A stretch of DNA of 64,000 nt from an uncultured Schlesneria sp. (GTDB lineage: Bacteria; Planctomycetota; Planctomycetia; Planctomycetales; Planctomycetaceae). A program made the translations under genes and the position numbers. The notes below the pieces were generated by a model, which did no database searches, was not told where the DNA came from, and was given only the letters and a program-made list of their open reading frames with translations. Below are positions 34,890 through 44,744 of the stretch, in pieces (position 1 is the first letter of the stretch; each line of letters starts with the position of its first letter). The stretch is taken from contig CAIOKO010000172.1 of the NCBI GenBank assembly GCA_903858935.1, positions 1-64,000 on the forward strand, given 5' to 3'.

Positions 34890-36011
34890 ATGGCGCAGAT
34901 TGTCGAAATTCGCAATAGTGACGATCCGCGCGATGCGATCCATCGCGCGTGTCATCGACTGGCGGAAGGCGATCTGGTCGCATTTCCTACGGAAACAGTT
35001 TATCTGATTGTTGCTAATCCATTAAGCTCGCGCGGAATCGAAAACCTGATTTCGCTTCAACCCGAATGTCGGCGAACCCTTTTGTTGAAATCGTGCTTTG
35101 AGCTTTGGGATTACGTACCGAAGCTGCCGGATTTTGCTGACAAACTTTCGCGTCGAGGTTGGCCGGGGCCGCTAACGATTGCGATGAATCGCACTTTGGT
35201 CGAGGGGGTCTTTGGCGATTTCAGTGAAAGTGTACAAAAAGCGTTAACCGGCAGGGACAATACCGTCAGCTTTCGATCACCGGCTCAGCCACTGCTGTTG
35301 GAAACGTTAAAATTGTGCCCCGCACCGTTGATCGCCTGTGCGGAGCTTTCATCCGGAGAGATTCTGCCGCGCAGCGCGGCAGAAGTTGCTTCACGTTTTG
35401 GCGATCAACTTACAATGATCTTTGATGATGGACCATGTCGTTACGGAGAACCGTCGACAGTGGTTAACGTCGATTCAGATAGTTGGTTTGTTGCTCAGCC
35501 GGGGGTTGTGTCGGAGTGTACGCTGAAAAGATTGTGCAGTGAGGTTTACCTTTTTATTTGTACCGGAAACACGTGCCGAAGCCCTATGGCGGAAGCGTTA
35601 TTTCGAAGATTGCTTGCCAATCGACTAAATTGTCACGATGAAGAATTGATGGATCGTGGGTTTAATGTGGTTTCTGCGGGTGTGTCAGCCGGAAACGGTG
35701 CGCCAGCGAGCCGCGAAGCGGTCAACGCACTTGCGCAAGACGGGATTGACCTTCGTAATCACGAAAGCCAACCATTGACGGAACGGCTTCTGCTACACGC
35801 GGATCATGTTCTGACAATGACTCGAGGACATCGCCAGTCAATTTTAAACGCATACCCTGATTTGGTAAGTCGCGTCAGTCTTTTGTCTTCAGATCACATC
35901 GACATTTCTGATCCATATGGAGGTGGTCCATCTGAGTATGCCGAATGCAAGGACGCCATCGTGCAGAACCTTAAAACTTTGATATCCCGGCTTATTCCTG
36001 CAATCTCGTAA
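34890..36011 (+). CDS. YrdC/Sua5-like domain fused to a low-molecular-weight protein phosphatase
   Basis: A 373-residue two-domain protein. Residues 1-215 match YrdC/Sua5: LAEGDLVAFPTETVYLIVAN, WPGPLTIAMNR, and GEPSTVVNVDSDSWFVAQPGVV. YrdC makes threonylcarbamoyl-AMP for tRNA t6A, but the normal TVYGLG and Lys-x-Arg nucleotide motifs read TVYLIV and LQPECRR, so activity is doubtful. Residues 225-370 are a low-molecular-weight tyrosine/arginine phosphatase: FICTGNTCRSPMAEALFRR carries the CX5R P-loop, and DISDPYGG holds the general-acid Asp. ATG 34890 is the family-like start. It is followed by rpiB, an order also found for the separate genes in Gram-positives. Confidence 0.88.
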   Translation: MAQIVEIRNSDDPRDAIHRACHRLAEGDLVAFPTETVYLIVANPLSSRGIENLISLQPECRRTLLLKSCFELWDYVPKLPDFADKLSRRGWPGPLTIAMNRTLVEGVFGDFSESVQKALTGRDNTVSFRSPAQPLLLETLKLCPAPLIACAELSSGEILPRSAAEVASRFGDQLTMIFDDGPCRYGEPSTVVNVDSDSWFVAQPGVVSECTLKRLCSEVYLFICTGNTCRSPMAEALFRRLLANRLNCHDEELMDRGFNVVSAGVSAGNGAPASREAVNALAQDGIDLRNHESQPLTERLLLHADHVLTMTRGHRQSILNAYPDLVSRVSLLSSDHIDISDPYGGGPSEYAECKDAIVQNLKTLISRLIPAIS

Positions 36012-36034
36012 TCTCCTCGAGATGAGAGATTTTT
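36010..36034 (+). terminator. Weak Rho-independent terminator after the fusion gene
   Basis: Stem AATCTC(c)TC with GA(g)AGATT, one bulge and a five-base loop, then TTTT. It begins at the stop codon of the fusion gene. The T-run is short, so readthrough into rpiB is possible. Confidence 0.45.
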
Positions 36035-36098
36035 GCTACAATTTGTATCTCGCATTTGATTTACTTTTCGACCCATTTAGAGATTTGAGTCGCCTTAT

Positions 36099-36575
36099 AT
36101 GAAAATTGTTGTCGCCAGTGATCATCGCGGCTTTCAGGTGAAGGGTCGAATTCTCGCCCAAGCCGCCGAACTCGGCCATGAAACAATTGATATGGGGCCA
36201 ATGACAGCGGAAATCGTTGATTATCCGGACTTTGGGGCCAAAGGTGCTCGTTCTGTTTCAGAAGGCAAAGCCGATCGCGCAATCCTGATTTGTGGAAGCG
36301 GAATCGGGATGAGTATCGTCGCAAATAAATTTCCGGGTGTTCGGGCTGCACTGTGTCACGATGAATTGACGGCAGAAATGAGTCGACGCCATAACGATGC
36401 CAACGTGCTTTGCCTTTCTGCCGACCTTCTCGGCGAACGACTTACGTCACGGATGATAGAAATTTGGCTTGGAACTGTCTTCGAGGGTGGTCGCCACGCA
36501 CGTCGAATTGGTAAGATTGCCGACATGGAGCAACAGGTGGAATGCCACCCAACCGATTGCGCCGCTTGCGAATGA
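36099..36575 (+). CDS. rpiB: Ribose-5-phosphate isomerase B
   Basis: A 158-residue RpiB/LacAB-family isomerase interconverting ribose 5-phosphate and ribulose 5-phosphate. It shows MKIVVASDHRGFQVKG (substrate-binding Asp-His), VDYPDFGAKGARSV, the active-site ILICGSGIGMSIVANKFPGVRAALC, and RRHNDANVLCLSADLLG. The catalytic Cys is in the ICGSGIG turn. A short Cys-containing tail (MEQQVECHPTDCAACE) goes beyond the usual end. ATG 36099 is the only sensible start. It lies between the fusion gene and gcvH on the same strand. Confidence 0.95.
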   Translation: MKIVVASDHRGFQVKGRILAQAAELGHETIDMGPMTAEIVDYPDFGAKGARSVSEGKADRAILICGSGIGMSIVANKFPGVRAALCHDELTAEMSRRHNDANVLCLSADLLGERLTSRMIEIWLGTVFEGGRHARRIGKIADMEQQVECHPTDCAACE

Positions 36576-36692
36576 TTACCTGATTGGTAAGGAACTCGAT
36601 CCGGCAAGTGGTTGAATTAAAGCGACTGATAATTCTCCATGACTCGCTTTACCTAAGTAAAAACTGAATCCGCGAATGGAGTCGTAATTCCA

Positions 36693-37112
36693 ATGAGTCC
36701 CGACCAGCTCAAGTACTCAAAAACCCATGAATGGGTTGCAATTGAAGACGGTATCGCAACGATTGGCATCACGGATTTCGCAGTCCATTTGCTGACCGAT
36801 CTTGTGTTTGCCGAACTTCCACTTCTCGGAAAAACGCTGGTTCAAGGACAGCCGTTTGGAGAAGTTGAAAGTGTCAAAGCGGTCAGTGATCTCTATGCCC
36901 CGATTAGTGGCGAAGTGATTGCGAAAAATGAACGCCTGACGGAACGGCGTGGCCACGATGGAAAAACGATCCCGGCGGAGCTGGAACTGCTTACAACAAG
37001 CCCCTTCGCCGAAGGCTGGATGATCAAAGCCAAGGTTTCGAATCCTGCGGAATTGGCGAACTTGCTCGATCAATCGCAATACAAGTCTCATTGCGAAGCC
37101 TCTGACCACTGA
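36693..37112 (+). CDS. gcvH: Glycine cleavage system H protein
   Basis: A 139-residue lipoyl carrier that shuttles the aminomethyl group from glycine between the P, T and L proteins. It shows YSKTHEWVAIEDGIATIGITDFAV and the lipoylation site EVESVKAVSDLYAPISGEV (Lys about residue 66), with the C-terminal EGWMIKAKVSNPAELANLL. The length is slightly above the usual 125-130. It precedes gcvPA by 82 bp, consistent with a gcvH-gcvPA operon. gcvT and gcvPB are not adjacent. Confidence 0.95.
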   Translation: MSPDQLKYSKTHEWVAIEDGIATIGITDFAVHLLTDLVFAELPLLGKTLVQGQPFGEVESVKAVSDLYAPISGEVIAKNERLTERRGHDGKTIPAELELLTTSPFAEGWMIKAKVSNPAELANLLDQSQYKSHCEASDH

Positions 37113-37194
37113 TCTTCAAAATCGAATAATTGCGCGGCAAGAATGAGAATTGATCGGGTAGAAAAAGCCCATCGTTCTGAAAAAGGATTCTCAA

Positions 37195-38556
37195 GTGGCT
37201 TATTTATTTTGTACACCTGATGAGCAGCTGCAGATGCTTCATCGCATCGGTGTTGATTCACTCCACACGCTGATCGACGAGATTCCCAAAGAACTTCAAC
37301 TCCATCGCCAACTAAATCTACCGGTGGCACTGACCGAGCTTGAGCTTGAACGGCATTTACGCGAATTGGCGTCAAGAAACATTGGCACCTCAGCGCGAGC
37401 CTGCTTTATGGGAGGTGGTGCCTACGACCACTACATCCCCAGTGTCGTTGACGAAGTGACTTCACGCGGCGAGTTCTATACTGCTTACACGCCCTACCAG
37501 GCGGAAGCCAGCCAGGGAACGCTTCAGGCGTTTTTTGAATTTCAGTCGATGATCGCTGAATTGACTGGTCTTGATGTCGCCAACTCAAGTCTTTACGAAG
37601 GTGGTACCGGAGTCGCAGAAGCCACCCTGATGGCCATGCGTTGTACTGATCGAGTTGGTCGCGTTGTGTGCCTGGGATCGGTTAATCCTGAATACGTCGC
37701 TACGCTGAAAACCTATCTGAAAAACAAGACAACCAAGCTGGAGGTTGTTCCAACTCCGGCGGGGTTAGGCGATGTCGCGGAATTAGTGAAAGTTATCGAC
37801 GACAAGACGGCCTGCATTATTGTCCAACACCCTAATTTTTTCGGGTGTCTTGAGGATGTTGAAGCCATCGGCAAACTTGCCCGACAATCAGGTGCTTTAC
37901 TGGTCGTAAGCTTTGATCCACTGAGCTTAGGGATTCTCAAGCGTCCAGGGGATCTTGGGGCGGATATCGCCGTCGCAGAAGGACAGTCTCTCGGTACACC
38001 ATTGCAGTTCGGTGGGCCGTACTTGGGTCTTCTTGCTTGCCGCCAGCAATATGTCCGAAAAATGCCGGGCAGGCTAATTGGTCAGACAGTAGATCGAAAT
38101 GGCCAACGCTGTTTTTTTCTAAATCTGCAGGCACGTGAACAACATATTCGTCGTGCAGGTGCCATGAGCAACATCTGCACTAACCAGGGATTAATGGCAC
38201 TTCGCGCAACTGTCTATCTGTCGCTGCTTGGACCTCTTGGGTTGAAAGAAGTCGCCGAATTGAGCTGTCGTAAAGCGCACTATGCGGCTGATCGGCTGAA
38301 AGTGATCGACGGCTGCGAATTATCGTTTGTGCAGCCGTTCTTCAAAGAGTTCGTGTTGAAATATCGCCATGGTGCAGATGTCGCAATCCGCCGCGCTGCC
38401 GCAGCAAATATTGATATCGGGCCAGCCCTCGATCATATCCCGGGTCTAGATTGGCTCTCAAAGGAAGACCGGGATCAAAGCGTCCTGATTGCAGTGACAG
38501 AATCACGAACCAAAGACGAAATCGATCGACTCGTCACTGCATTGGCAGCGGGATAG
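37195..38556 (+). CDS. gcvPA: Glycine dehydrogenase (decarboxylating) subunit 1
   Basis: A 453-residue alpha subunit of the two-subunit P protein, which decarboxylates glycine with PLP. It shows FCTPDEQLQMLHRIG, CFMGGGAYDHYIPSVVDEVTSRGEFYTAYTPYQAEASQG, DVANSSLYEGGTGVAEATLMA, VAEGQSLGTPLQFGGPYLGLLACR, and AMSNICTNQGLMALRATVYLS. The PLP lysine resides in the partner subunit, as expected. The start is GTG 37195 with AAAGGA upstream. The gene for the second subunit, gcvPB, normally directly downstream, is not there. Confidence 0.95.
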   Translation: MAYLFCTPDEQLQMLHRIGVDSLHTLIDEIPKELQLHRQLNLPVALTELELERHLRELASRNIGTSARACFMGGGAYDHYIPSVVDEVTSRGEFYTAYTPYQAEASQGTLQAFFEFQSMIAELTGLDVANSSLYEGGTGVAEATLMAMRCTDRVGRVVCLGSVNPEYVATLKTYLKNKTTKLEVVPTPAGLGDVAELVKVIDDKTACIIVQHPNFFGCLEDVEAIGKLARQSGALLVVSFDPLSLGILKRPGDLGADIAVAEGQSLGTPLQFGGPYLGLLACRQQYVRKMPGRLIGQTVDRNGQRCFFLNLQAREQHIRRAGAMSNICTNQGLMALRATVYLSLLGPLGLKEVAELSCRKAHYAADRLKVIDGCELSFVQPFFKEFVLKYRHGADVAIRRAAAANIDIGPALDHIPGLDWLSKEDRDQSVLIAVTESRTKDEIDRLVTALAAG

Positions 38557-39041
38557 CGTATTGGATGATCGAAACACCTGGTCAGATCGCCAAATCCGCA
38601 GAAAAGGCCGAAGTACGTGTGTGAGTCGGGGCCGAGGCAAAATCGCCTACTCAGAGGCAAGTCTCGATGTCTTCGAAGTAATGCTCGCAAAAGCCAGCAA
38701 TTAGCCTTCTGAAACGACGCCGCAACAAATCGACACACTGGTTGCAGGTCTGCGGGTGTTAAATCTTGAAACTAGGGCAGCGGACATTCAGCAGCAACTA
38801 TCCTTGGCATGACGGTCCGAAACAACCGATGTTGAACGTCGGCGAGCCCTCATTTCGAGTTGCGATTTTGGCATGGGACAAAGGGCGCGTTCGTCTTGGT
38901 GGAGACGAGGGCGATTAATATCCCATTTTTTTATTCAAACTTTGCCTCGAAGGTAAGGCTGCCGATTCCTAGTATGGGATGGTTTGGTTTTTGCGTATCG
39001 TTCGCGATCACGGTGCTCCGATCGTGGCCGAACAATGCTAC
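38557..39041. other. 485-bp gap after gcvPA with no supported gene
   Basis: I see no gene, terminator or RNA here. One rightward frame contains protein-like stretches either side of an in-frame stop (for example GKIAYSEASLDVFEVMLAKA and TPQQIDTLVAGLRVLNLE, about 38635-38812), which could be a gene remnant, but it does not resemble gcvPB. It lies between two convergent transcripts. Confidence 0.45.
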
Positions 39042-40613
39042 TTACAAATCGAATCTTATCCCTTGCGCAAGGGGCAATTCCTTTGAATAGTTGATCGTGT
39101 TTGTGGTTCGGCGCATATAAACCTTCCAACTATCTGAACCTGATTCTCGGCCTCCACCAGTAGTCTTTTCGCCTCCGAAAGCGCCACCGATTTCCGCACC
39201 ACTGGGGCCAACATTTACGTTCACAATCCCGCAATCCGAACCGCTTGCGGAACAGAAGCGTTCGGCCTCAGCCATGTCACTCGTCATAATCGAGGACGCC
39301 AGCCCTTGTGGAACGTCGTTGTGAATCGTGATCGCATCCTCGAATGTTTTGTAGCTCTGTATGTACAGAATTGGCGCAAACGTTTCCTCTTGCACGACAC
39401 TACGCAGAGTCTTTTCTGACAAGTCTAAGGAATCGGATTTGACCATAGAAAAATCGACAATGGCCGGATGGACATAGACGCCTCCCTCAGGAACCCCCTG
39501 ATTCAAACGCTGGCCACCATGGACAGTTGCGCCTTCGGCGATCGCTCGCTGCAGTGCTGCATCCATCGCATTCCATGCTGCTTCGTCGATTAGCGGTCCG
39601 ACCAGCGTCTTCGATTCGGATGGACTGCCAATCGGAAGTCGTTCATAGATTGGGATCAGCCTGTTAATAACTTCTTTCACCAGACTTTCATGAACAATCA
39701 ATCGCCGAAGAGTTGTGCAACGTTGTCCACAGGTACCGACGGCCGAGAATACGATCGCTCGAATCGTCAATTCGATATCTGCGGAGGGAGTAACAATCAT
39801 TCCGTTATTGCCCCCAAGTTCCAGCAGCGATCGTCCCAGTCGCGAAGCGACGCGCTGAGCCACTGCGCGACCCATAGCGGTGGATCCTGTCGCCGAAACA
39901 AGCGGTACAGCCGGAGAGTCAGCCAAGATCTTGCCAGCGTCTTTCAGCCCGACGATCACTGACGACACTGCCTTGGGAATCTCGGGCATTTCGCGAAGCA
40001 CAGATGCGACGACTGCCTGACAAGCCAATGCGCATAACGGCGTTTTTTCGGACGGCTTCCAGATAACGGGGTCACCGCAGACCCACGCCAACGCGGCATT
40101 CCAGGCCCAAACCGCCATTGGAAAATTAAACGCAGTAATGACGCCAACCGTCCCCAATGGATGCCACTGTTCTGCCAGTCGATGGGAAGGCCGTTCGCTG
40201 GCAATCGTCAGGCCGTGGAGCTGGCGACTGAGTCCGACCGCAAAATCACAAATGTCGATGACTTCCTGAACTTCACCTAAAGCTTCCTGAGCAATCTTGC
40301 CGGCTTCCCATGAGATAATGGCAGCAAGATCTGACTTCAATTCCCTGAATCGATTTCCAACACGTCTGACAAACTCGCCTCGCTGCGGAGCTGGCATGAC
40401 GCGCCAACTGATAAACGAATCGCTCGCTGCTGCAATGACCTGGTTCACGTCTTGTGCCGATGCAGTCACCATCGTCGCGACATGCGAGCCGTCGATTGGC
40501 GATCGACTATGTAATGTGCTGCCGGAGCCGGAAAGTTCTTTATCTCCGATCCAAACGGCGTGCAATTCATTCTTCAGGCCGATTCGCGCTAAGATCGTTT
40601 GAACTGAGTCCAT
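39042..40613 (-). CDS. Aldehyde dehydrogenase, family 7-like (aminoadipate-semialdehyde type)
   Basis: A 523-residue NAD(P)-dependent aldehyde dehydrogenase. The overall pattern (GVITAFNFPMAVWAWNAALAWVCGDPVIWKPSEKTPL, SATGSTAMGRAVAQRVASRLGRSLLELGGNNGMIV, AVGTCGQRCTTLRRLIVHE with the catalytic Cys, and CGIVNVNVGPSGAEIGGAFGGEKTTGGGRESGSDSWK) is that of ALDH7/antiquitin-like enzymes acting on aminoadipate semialdehyde in lysine breakdown. Start ATG 40613 has GGAG nine bases upstream; a GTG at 40637 is the alternative. It stands downstream of the glutathione peroxidase gene with two hairpins between. The substrate is inferred from family similarity. Confidence 0.92.
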   Translation of the reverse strand: MDSVQTILARIGLKNELHAVWIGDKELSGSGSTLHSRSPIDGSHVATMVTASAQDVNQVIAAASDSFISWRVMPAPQRGEFVRRVGNRFRELKSDLAAIISWEAGKIAQEALGEVQEVIDICDFAVGLSRQLHGLTIASERPSHRLAEQWHPLGTVGVITAFNFPMAVWAWNAALAWVCGDPVIWKPSEKTPLCALACQAVVASVLREMPEIPKAVSSVIVGLKDAGKILADSPAVPLVSATGSTAMGRAVAQRVASRLGRSLLELGGNNGMIVTPSADIELTIRAIVFSAVGTCGQRCTTLRRLIVHESLVKEVINRLIPIYERLPIGSPSESKTLVGPLIDEAAWNAMDAALQRAIAEGATVHGGQRLNQGVPEGGVYVHPAIVDFSMVKSDSLDLSEKTLRSVVQEETFAPILYIQSYKTFEDAITIHNDVPQGLASSIMTSDMAEAERFCSASGSDCGIVNVNVGPSGAEIGGAFGGEKTTGGGRESGSDSWKVYMRRTTNTINYSKELPLAQGIRFDL

Positions 40614-40658
40614 TCTCGAGTACTCCGAGGCTGCCACCTTCTCGCCTGCTGAAATGTC

Positions 40659-40691
40659 AGAACCCCTGTCGTATCATACGAGAGGGGTTCT
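40659..40691. repeat. Intergenic hairpin, 16-bp stem
   Basis: AGAACCCCTGTCGTAT (40659-40674) and ATACGAGAGGGGTTCT (40676-40691) pair over 16 bp with one mismatch around a single base. It lies upstream of the aldehyde dehydrogenase gene and after the glutathione peroxidase gene. No T-run follows on the minus strand, so it may be a regulatory structure instead of a simple terminator. Confidence 0.7.
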
Positions 40692-40702
40692 CGGGTGTTT
40701 AG

Positions 40703-40735
40703 TCTGGAAATCAAACTCAATCTTCAGTTTCCAGA
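40703..40735. repeat. Intergenic inverted repeat TCTGGAAA/TTTCCAGA
   Basis: Eight-base arms at 40703-40710 and 40728-40735 with a 17-base spacer, between the glutathione peroxidase stop and the 16-bp-stem hairpin. It could be an operator for the aldehyde dehydrogenase gene or part of a compound terminator. Confidence 0.45.
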
Positions 40736-40757
40736 ATCGCATCTGTTTCAAACAAAA

Positions 40758-41321
40758 TTACTTTGCTGATTTGGCGAGTTCGGCTTCGATCACTTTAACG
40801 ACTTCTGGAGCGTCTGGCTTTGTCGCAGTGGGGAACCGGGCGACAACTTCGCCGTTTCGTCCGATGACAAATTTTTCAAAGTTCCACTTTATTGGACCAT
40901 CTTTCGCCGTTAACTGCTTATAGATTGGAGCCGCCTTTTCGCCGGTTACATCAATTTTGGTAAAAAGATCAAACGAGACATCGTATTTTGTCTTGCAGAA
41001 TTTGACGATCTCTTCTTCGCTACCCGGTTCTTGGCCACCGAATTGATTGCATGGAAAACCGACGACTTCAAGGCCCTTTTCGTGATACTGATCCTGCAAT
41101 CCTTCGAGTTGTTTATATTGAGGTGTTGCACCGCATTGGCTGGCAACGTTCACCACGAGCAGGACTTTTCCTTTGTACTTTTCGGCAAGATTCACTTCTT
41201 TGCCATCAATCGCCTTCATTTTGTGATCGAGCACTTTGGAACTCTTTTCTTCAGCAACAGCCGACACCGAAGCCATGGCGACAACGACACCAGCAAACAA
41301 GGATGCAGCGAACAGTCTCAT
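40758..41321 (-). CDS. Glutathione peroxidase family protein, exported
   Basis: A 187-residue thiol peroxidase of the Gpx family reducing hydroperoxides. The peroxidatic site is VNVASQCGATPQYKQLEGL with Cys in place of selenocysteine; GFPCNQFGGQEPGSEEEI and IKWNFEKFVIGRNGEVV (with the catalytic Gln/Trp/Asn set) complete the signature. An N-terminal signal peptide (MRLFAASLFAGVVVAMASVSAVAEE) points to export. ATG 41321 has GGAG upstream; the frame opens earlier at 41408 but with no family similarity. As it has no selenocysteine it probably uses thioredoxin as reductant. Confidence 0.93.
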   Translation of the reverse strand: MRLFAASLFAGVVVAMASVSAVAEEKSSKVLDHKMKAIDGKEVNLAEKYKGKVLLVVNVASQCGATPQYKQLEGLQDQYHEKGLEVVGFPCNQFGGQEPGSEEEIVKFCKTKYDVSFDLFTKIDVTGEKAAPIYKQLTAKDGPIKWNFEKFVIGRNGEVVARFPTATKPDAPEVVKVIEAELAKSAK

Positions 41322-41455
41322 TGGAGCAACTCCACGCGGGACGGATGACGCAATCGAGCCGACGGCCGCCACAGGCCGTACAATTGGTAAACTCGTTACG
41401 CACGACACTACTTGGTAGTGTAGCCGTCATACGTGGGATGACCAGCGATCCCGCT

Positions 41456-41731
41456 TCACGCGGATTCATCTTGTCGTGGAATCACCGCAAGTCGCGGTCG
41501 ATCAGCGGGTTCGGTCATCCAAGGGGAAATTCGAGCTTCCAGCAAATCGATCCGGCTTCGCAACTGTTCGCACTGGGACAACCATTTTTCCTGACCGACC
41601 GCAAATAAACGATGCAATCGTGATTCGTGCTCAAGATGAGCCACGAGATTCTGCTTCATGTGCTTGATGGCTTGATCGATCAGGCGAATCTTCGACAACG
41701 ATGGACAATGGGATTCGGTCGGAACGAACAT
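41456..41731 (-). CDS. Small helical protein of unknown function
   Basis: A 91-residue protein. The middle (RLIDQAIKHMKQNLVAHLEHES and GQEKWLSQCEQLRSRIDLLEARI) has heptad-like leucine spacing, so a coiled coil is likely. The ends are polar. No family recognised; no signal peptide. ATG 41731 has GGGAG about ten bases upstream. It lies between the peroxidase and the dTDP-rhamnose reductase genes, leftward like both. Confidence 0.55.
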   Translation of the reverse strand: MFVPTESHCPSLSKIRLIDQAIKHMKQNLVAHLEHESRLHRLFAVGQEKWLSQCEQLRSRIDLLEARISPWMTEPADRPRLAVIPRQDESA

Positions 41732-41941
41732 CGGCTAACGCTCCCGGTTGGTAGATCAAAACGTAAGTATATTTCAAGGTGCCCACTGCCATCGACGTTA
41801 ACGGGTACGAAGCTTGAATCACATAGGCAAGATCTGCCGTACAAGAAGACTTTGCGCGGCTCGTTCCGAACATTCCGTTCAGACTGACTGTTTTATTTAA
41901 CACGACCTGACGGAATTGAGCAGTCTCTTAGAAATCAAAAT

Positions 41942-42796
41942 CTATTGAATGCGTTCAGTCAGATAACGTCCCAAGGCCTCCTGCCAAGAGGGCATTTTCC
42001 AGCCGAGAACTCGTTCTAACTTGGAACAATCGAGTACGCTAAAACTTGGACGACGCGCTCTAGCACCGTATTCAACCGTTGTAATCGCGCTGACTTTGGC
42101 CCGAAGTCCGGCCATTCTCATAATTTCTGTGGCGAATTCGAACCAGGAACAGCTTCCAGAATTTGTCGCGTGATAGAGGCCGTATTCATCCGTCTTTACG
42201 AGATCGAGAATAGCCGATGCAAGATTCGCCGTAGAAGTCGGGGTACACCTTTGATCCCCGACAACTCGTAGTTCCGGCCGTTCACGACCCAAACGCAGCA
42301 TCGTTTCGACGAAGTTCCCTTTTCCATGCATTGCGTTTCGACCATATAGCCCACACGTTCTGACCACGAAATGTCTCGGGCAGTGTGCTCGCACAAGTTG
42401 CTCTCCTGAATATTTGCTCAGAGCATATGTACTGATCGGAAGGGGTTCATCCTTTTCGGTCCATGGGGTATTGCCCGTGCGGCCATCGTAGACGTAATCA
42501 GTACCAACATGGACCAGTTTCAAGTCGTGTTCGCGACAATAATCGGCCAGTAGTCCCGGCCCGCGACGATTCGTCAGCATCGCCGCATCTCGCTCAGATT
42601 CCGCCTTGTCGACAAAGTTGTAAGCCGCGCAGTTAATAACGGCGTTTGGCCGCTCTCGATCAAGGGCACTCGCTACACTGACTGCGTCCGAAATGTCGAT
42701 GTCATTGTGCCCAAGAGGAATCGCTTGTGATCCCAGACGGGCAATAATATCACTACCCAGTTGCCCCTTCGCTCCGATGACGGCGACTCGCATCAT
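41942..42796 (-). CDS. rfbD: dTDP-4-dehydrorhamnose reductase
   Basis: A 284-residue extended SDR making dTDP-L-rhamnose for envelope glycans. It shows VIGAKGQLGSDIIARLG, INCAAYNFVDKAESERD, VHVGTDYVYDGRTGNTPWTEKDEP, the catalytic YALSKYSGEQ (Tyr-x3-Lys) and VRTCGLYGR. ATG 42796 follows AGGAG by nine bases. The other rml genes are not next to it; hemB lies 100 bp upstream on the same strand. Relatives also act on other dTDP-sugars. Confidence 0.92.
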   Translation of the reverse strand: MMRVAVIGAKGQLGSDIIARLGSQAIPLGHNDIDISDAVSVASALDRERPNAVINCAAYNFVDKAESERDAAMLTNRRGPGLLADYCREHDLKLVHVGTDYVYDGRTGNTPWTEKDEPLPISTYALSKYSGEQLVRAHCPRHFVVRTCGLYGRNAMHGKGNFVETMLRLGRERPELRVVGDQRCTPTSTANLASAILDLVKTDEYGLYHATNSGSCSWFEFATEIMRMAGLRAKVSAITTVEYGARARRPSFSVLDCSKLERVLGWKMPSWQEALGRYLTERIQ

Positions 42797-42896
42797 ATTG
42801 TTCAACTCCTGTCAAATAAATCAGTAAAATTCGGTAGCCATTAAAAACAAGACAGAAAAAGAACACTCGGACGACACCGGAATTTCGTCTTTAACT

Positions 42897-43982
<1,086 letters not shown>

Positions 43983-44744
43983 TTACCGTGACAGCCATCC
44001 ACCGTCAATTGCGACGGTACTTCCATGCATATAGTTCGATGCGTCGGACGCGAGAAAAACACAAAGTCCTGCAAGCTCGTCCGGTTGTCCCCACCGACCG
44101 ACGGGAATTCGATCTAGAATTTGTGGACCGCGGACTGGATCGTCTTGAAGTACGTGTGACATCGACGTTTCAAAATAGCCGGGACAAATGCAGTTGACGT
44201 TGATTCCTTGTCGTCCCCAGGAATTGGCCAAGGATTTCGTCAGTCCTGCCAAACCATGTTTCGCTGCAGCATACGCCGGAATGTTGAGTCCTCCTTCAAA
44301 AGTCATCACGGACCCGATATTAATTATCTTTCCTCGGCCTCGATCCAGCATGTGCTGAGCGGCTTGCTGAGACAGGTCGAACGATGCATGAAGATGCACC
44401 TCAAACAATTGATGCCATTCTGATAGAGGATATTCTTCTGGCGGATGCCGATGCGAAATTCCAGCATTGTTGACGAGAATATCCAGCCGCCCTGCCCGAG
44501 CAACAATTCGATCCACCAACCCAATTCGGTCTGCCGGTTGGCCAAGATCGGCAGAAAAGCCCCAAAACTGACGACCTGACGCGCGAACCAGTTGTTCAAG
44601 TTCGGCCCAGTCTCCCGTACGACTGATGCCGACTACATCGGCGCCTGCTTCTGCAAGTCCTGCGGCCATTGCCTGCCCGAGCCCCCGGCTGGCTCCCGTC
44701 ACTACTGCGACGCGACCATCAAGTTTAAATAAATCGAGGATCAT
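43983..44744 (-). CDS. Short-chain dehydrogenase, gluconate 5-dehydrogenase-like
   Basis: A 253-residue classical SDR. It shows VAVVTGASRGLGQAMAAGLAEAGADVVGISR (NAD(P) loop), ILVNNAGISHRHPPEEYPL, the catalytic Ser-Tyr-Lys set in NIGSVMTFEGGLNIPAYAAAKHGLAG, and VNCICPGYFETSM with GSTVAIDGGWLSR at the end. The pattern is closest to gluconate 5-dehydrogenase / 2-deoxy-D-gluconate 3-dehydrogenase (KduD), which would fit sugar-acid catabolism together with the uxuA in this window. It lies 51 bp upstream of hemB on the same strand. Substrate is inferred. Confidence 0.9.
   Translation of the reverse strand: MILDLFKLDGRVAVVTGASRGLGQAMAAGLAEAGADVVGISRTGDWAELEQLVRASGRQFWGFSADLGQPADRIGLVDRIVARAGRLDILVNNAGISHRHPPEEYPLSEWHQLFEVHLHASFDLSQQAAQHMLDRGRGKIINIGSVMTFEGGLNIPAYAAAKHGLAGLTKSLANSWGRQGINVNCICPGYFETSMSHVLQDDPVRGPQILDRIPVGRWGQPDELAGLCVFLASDASNYMHGSTVAIDGGWLSR

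Noticed and set aside
40758-41321. Selenocysteine-containing glutathione peroxidase
   Set aside because: The active site codon encodes Cys and there is no in-frame TGA.
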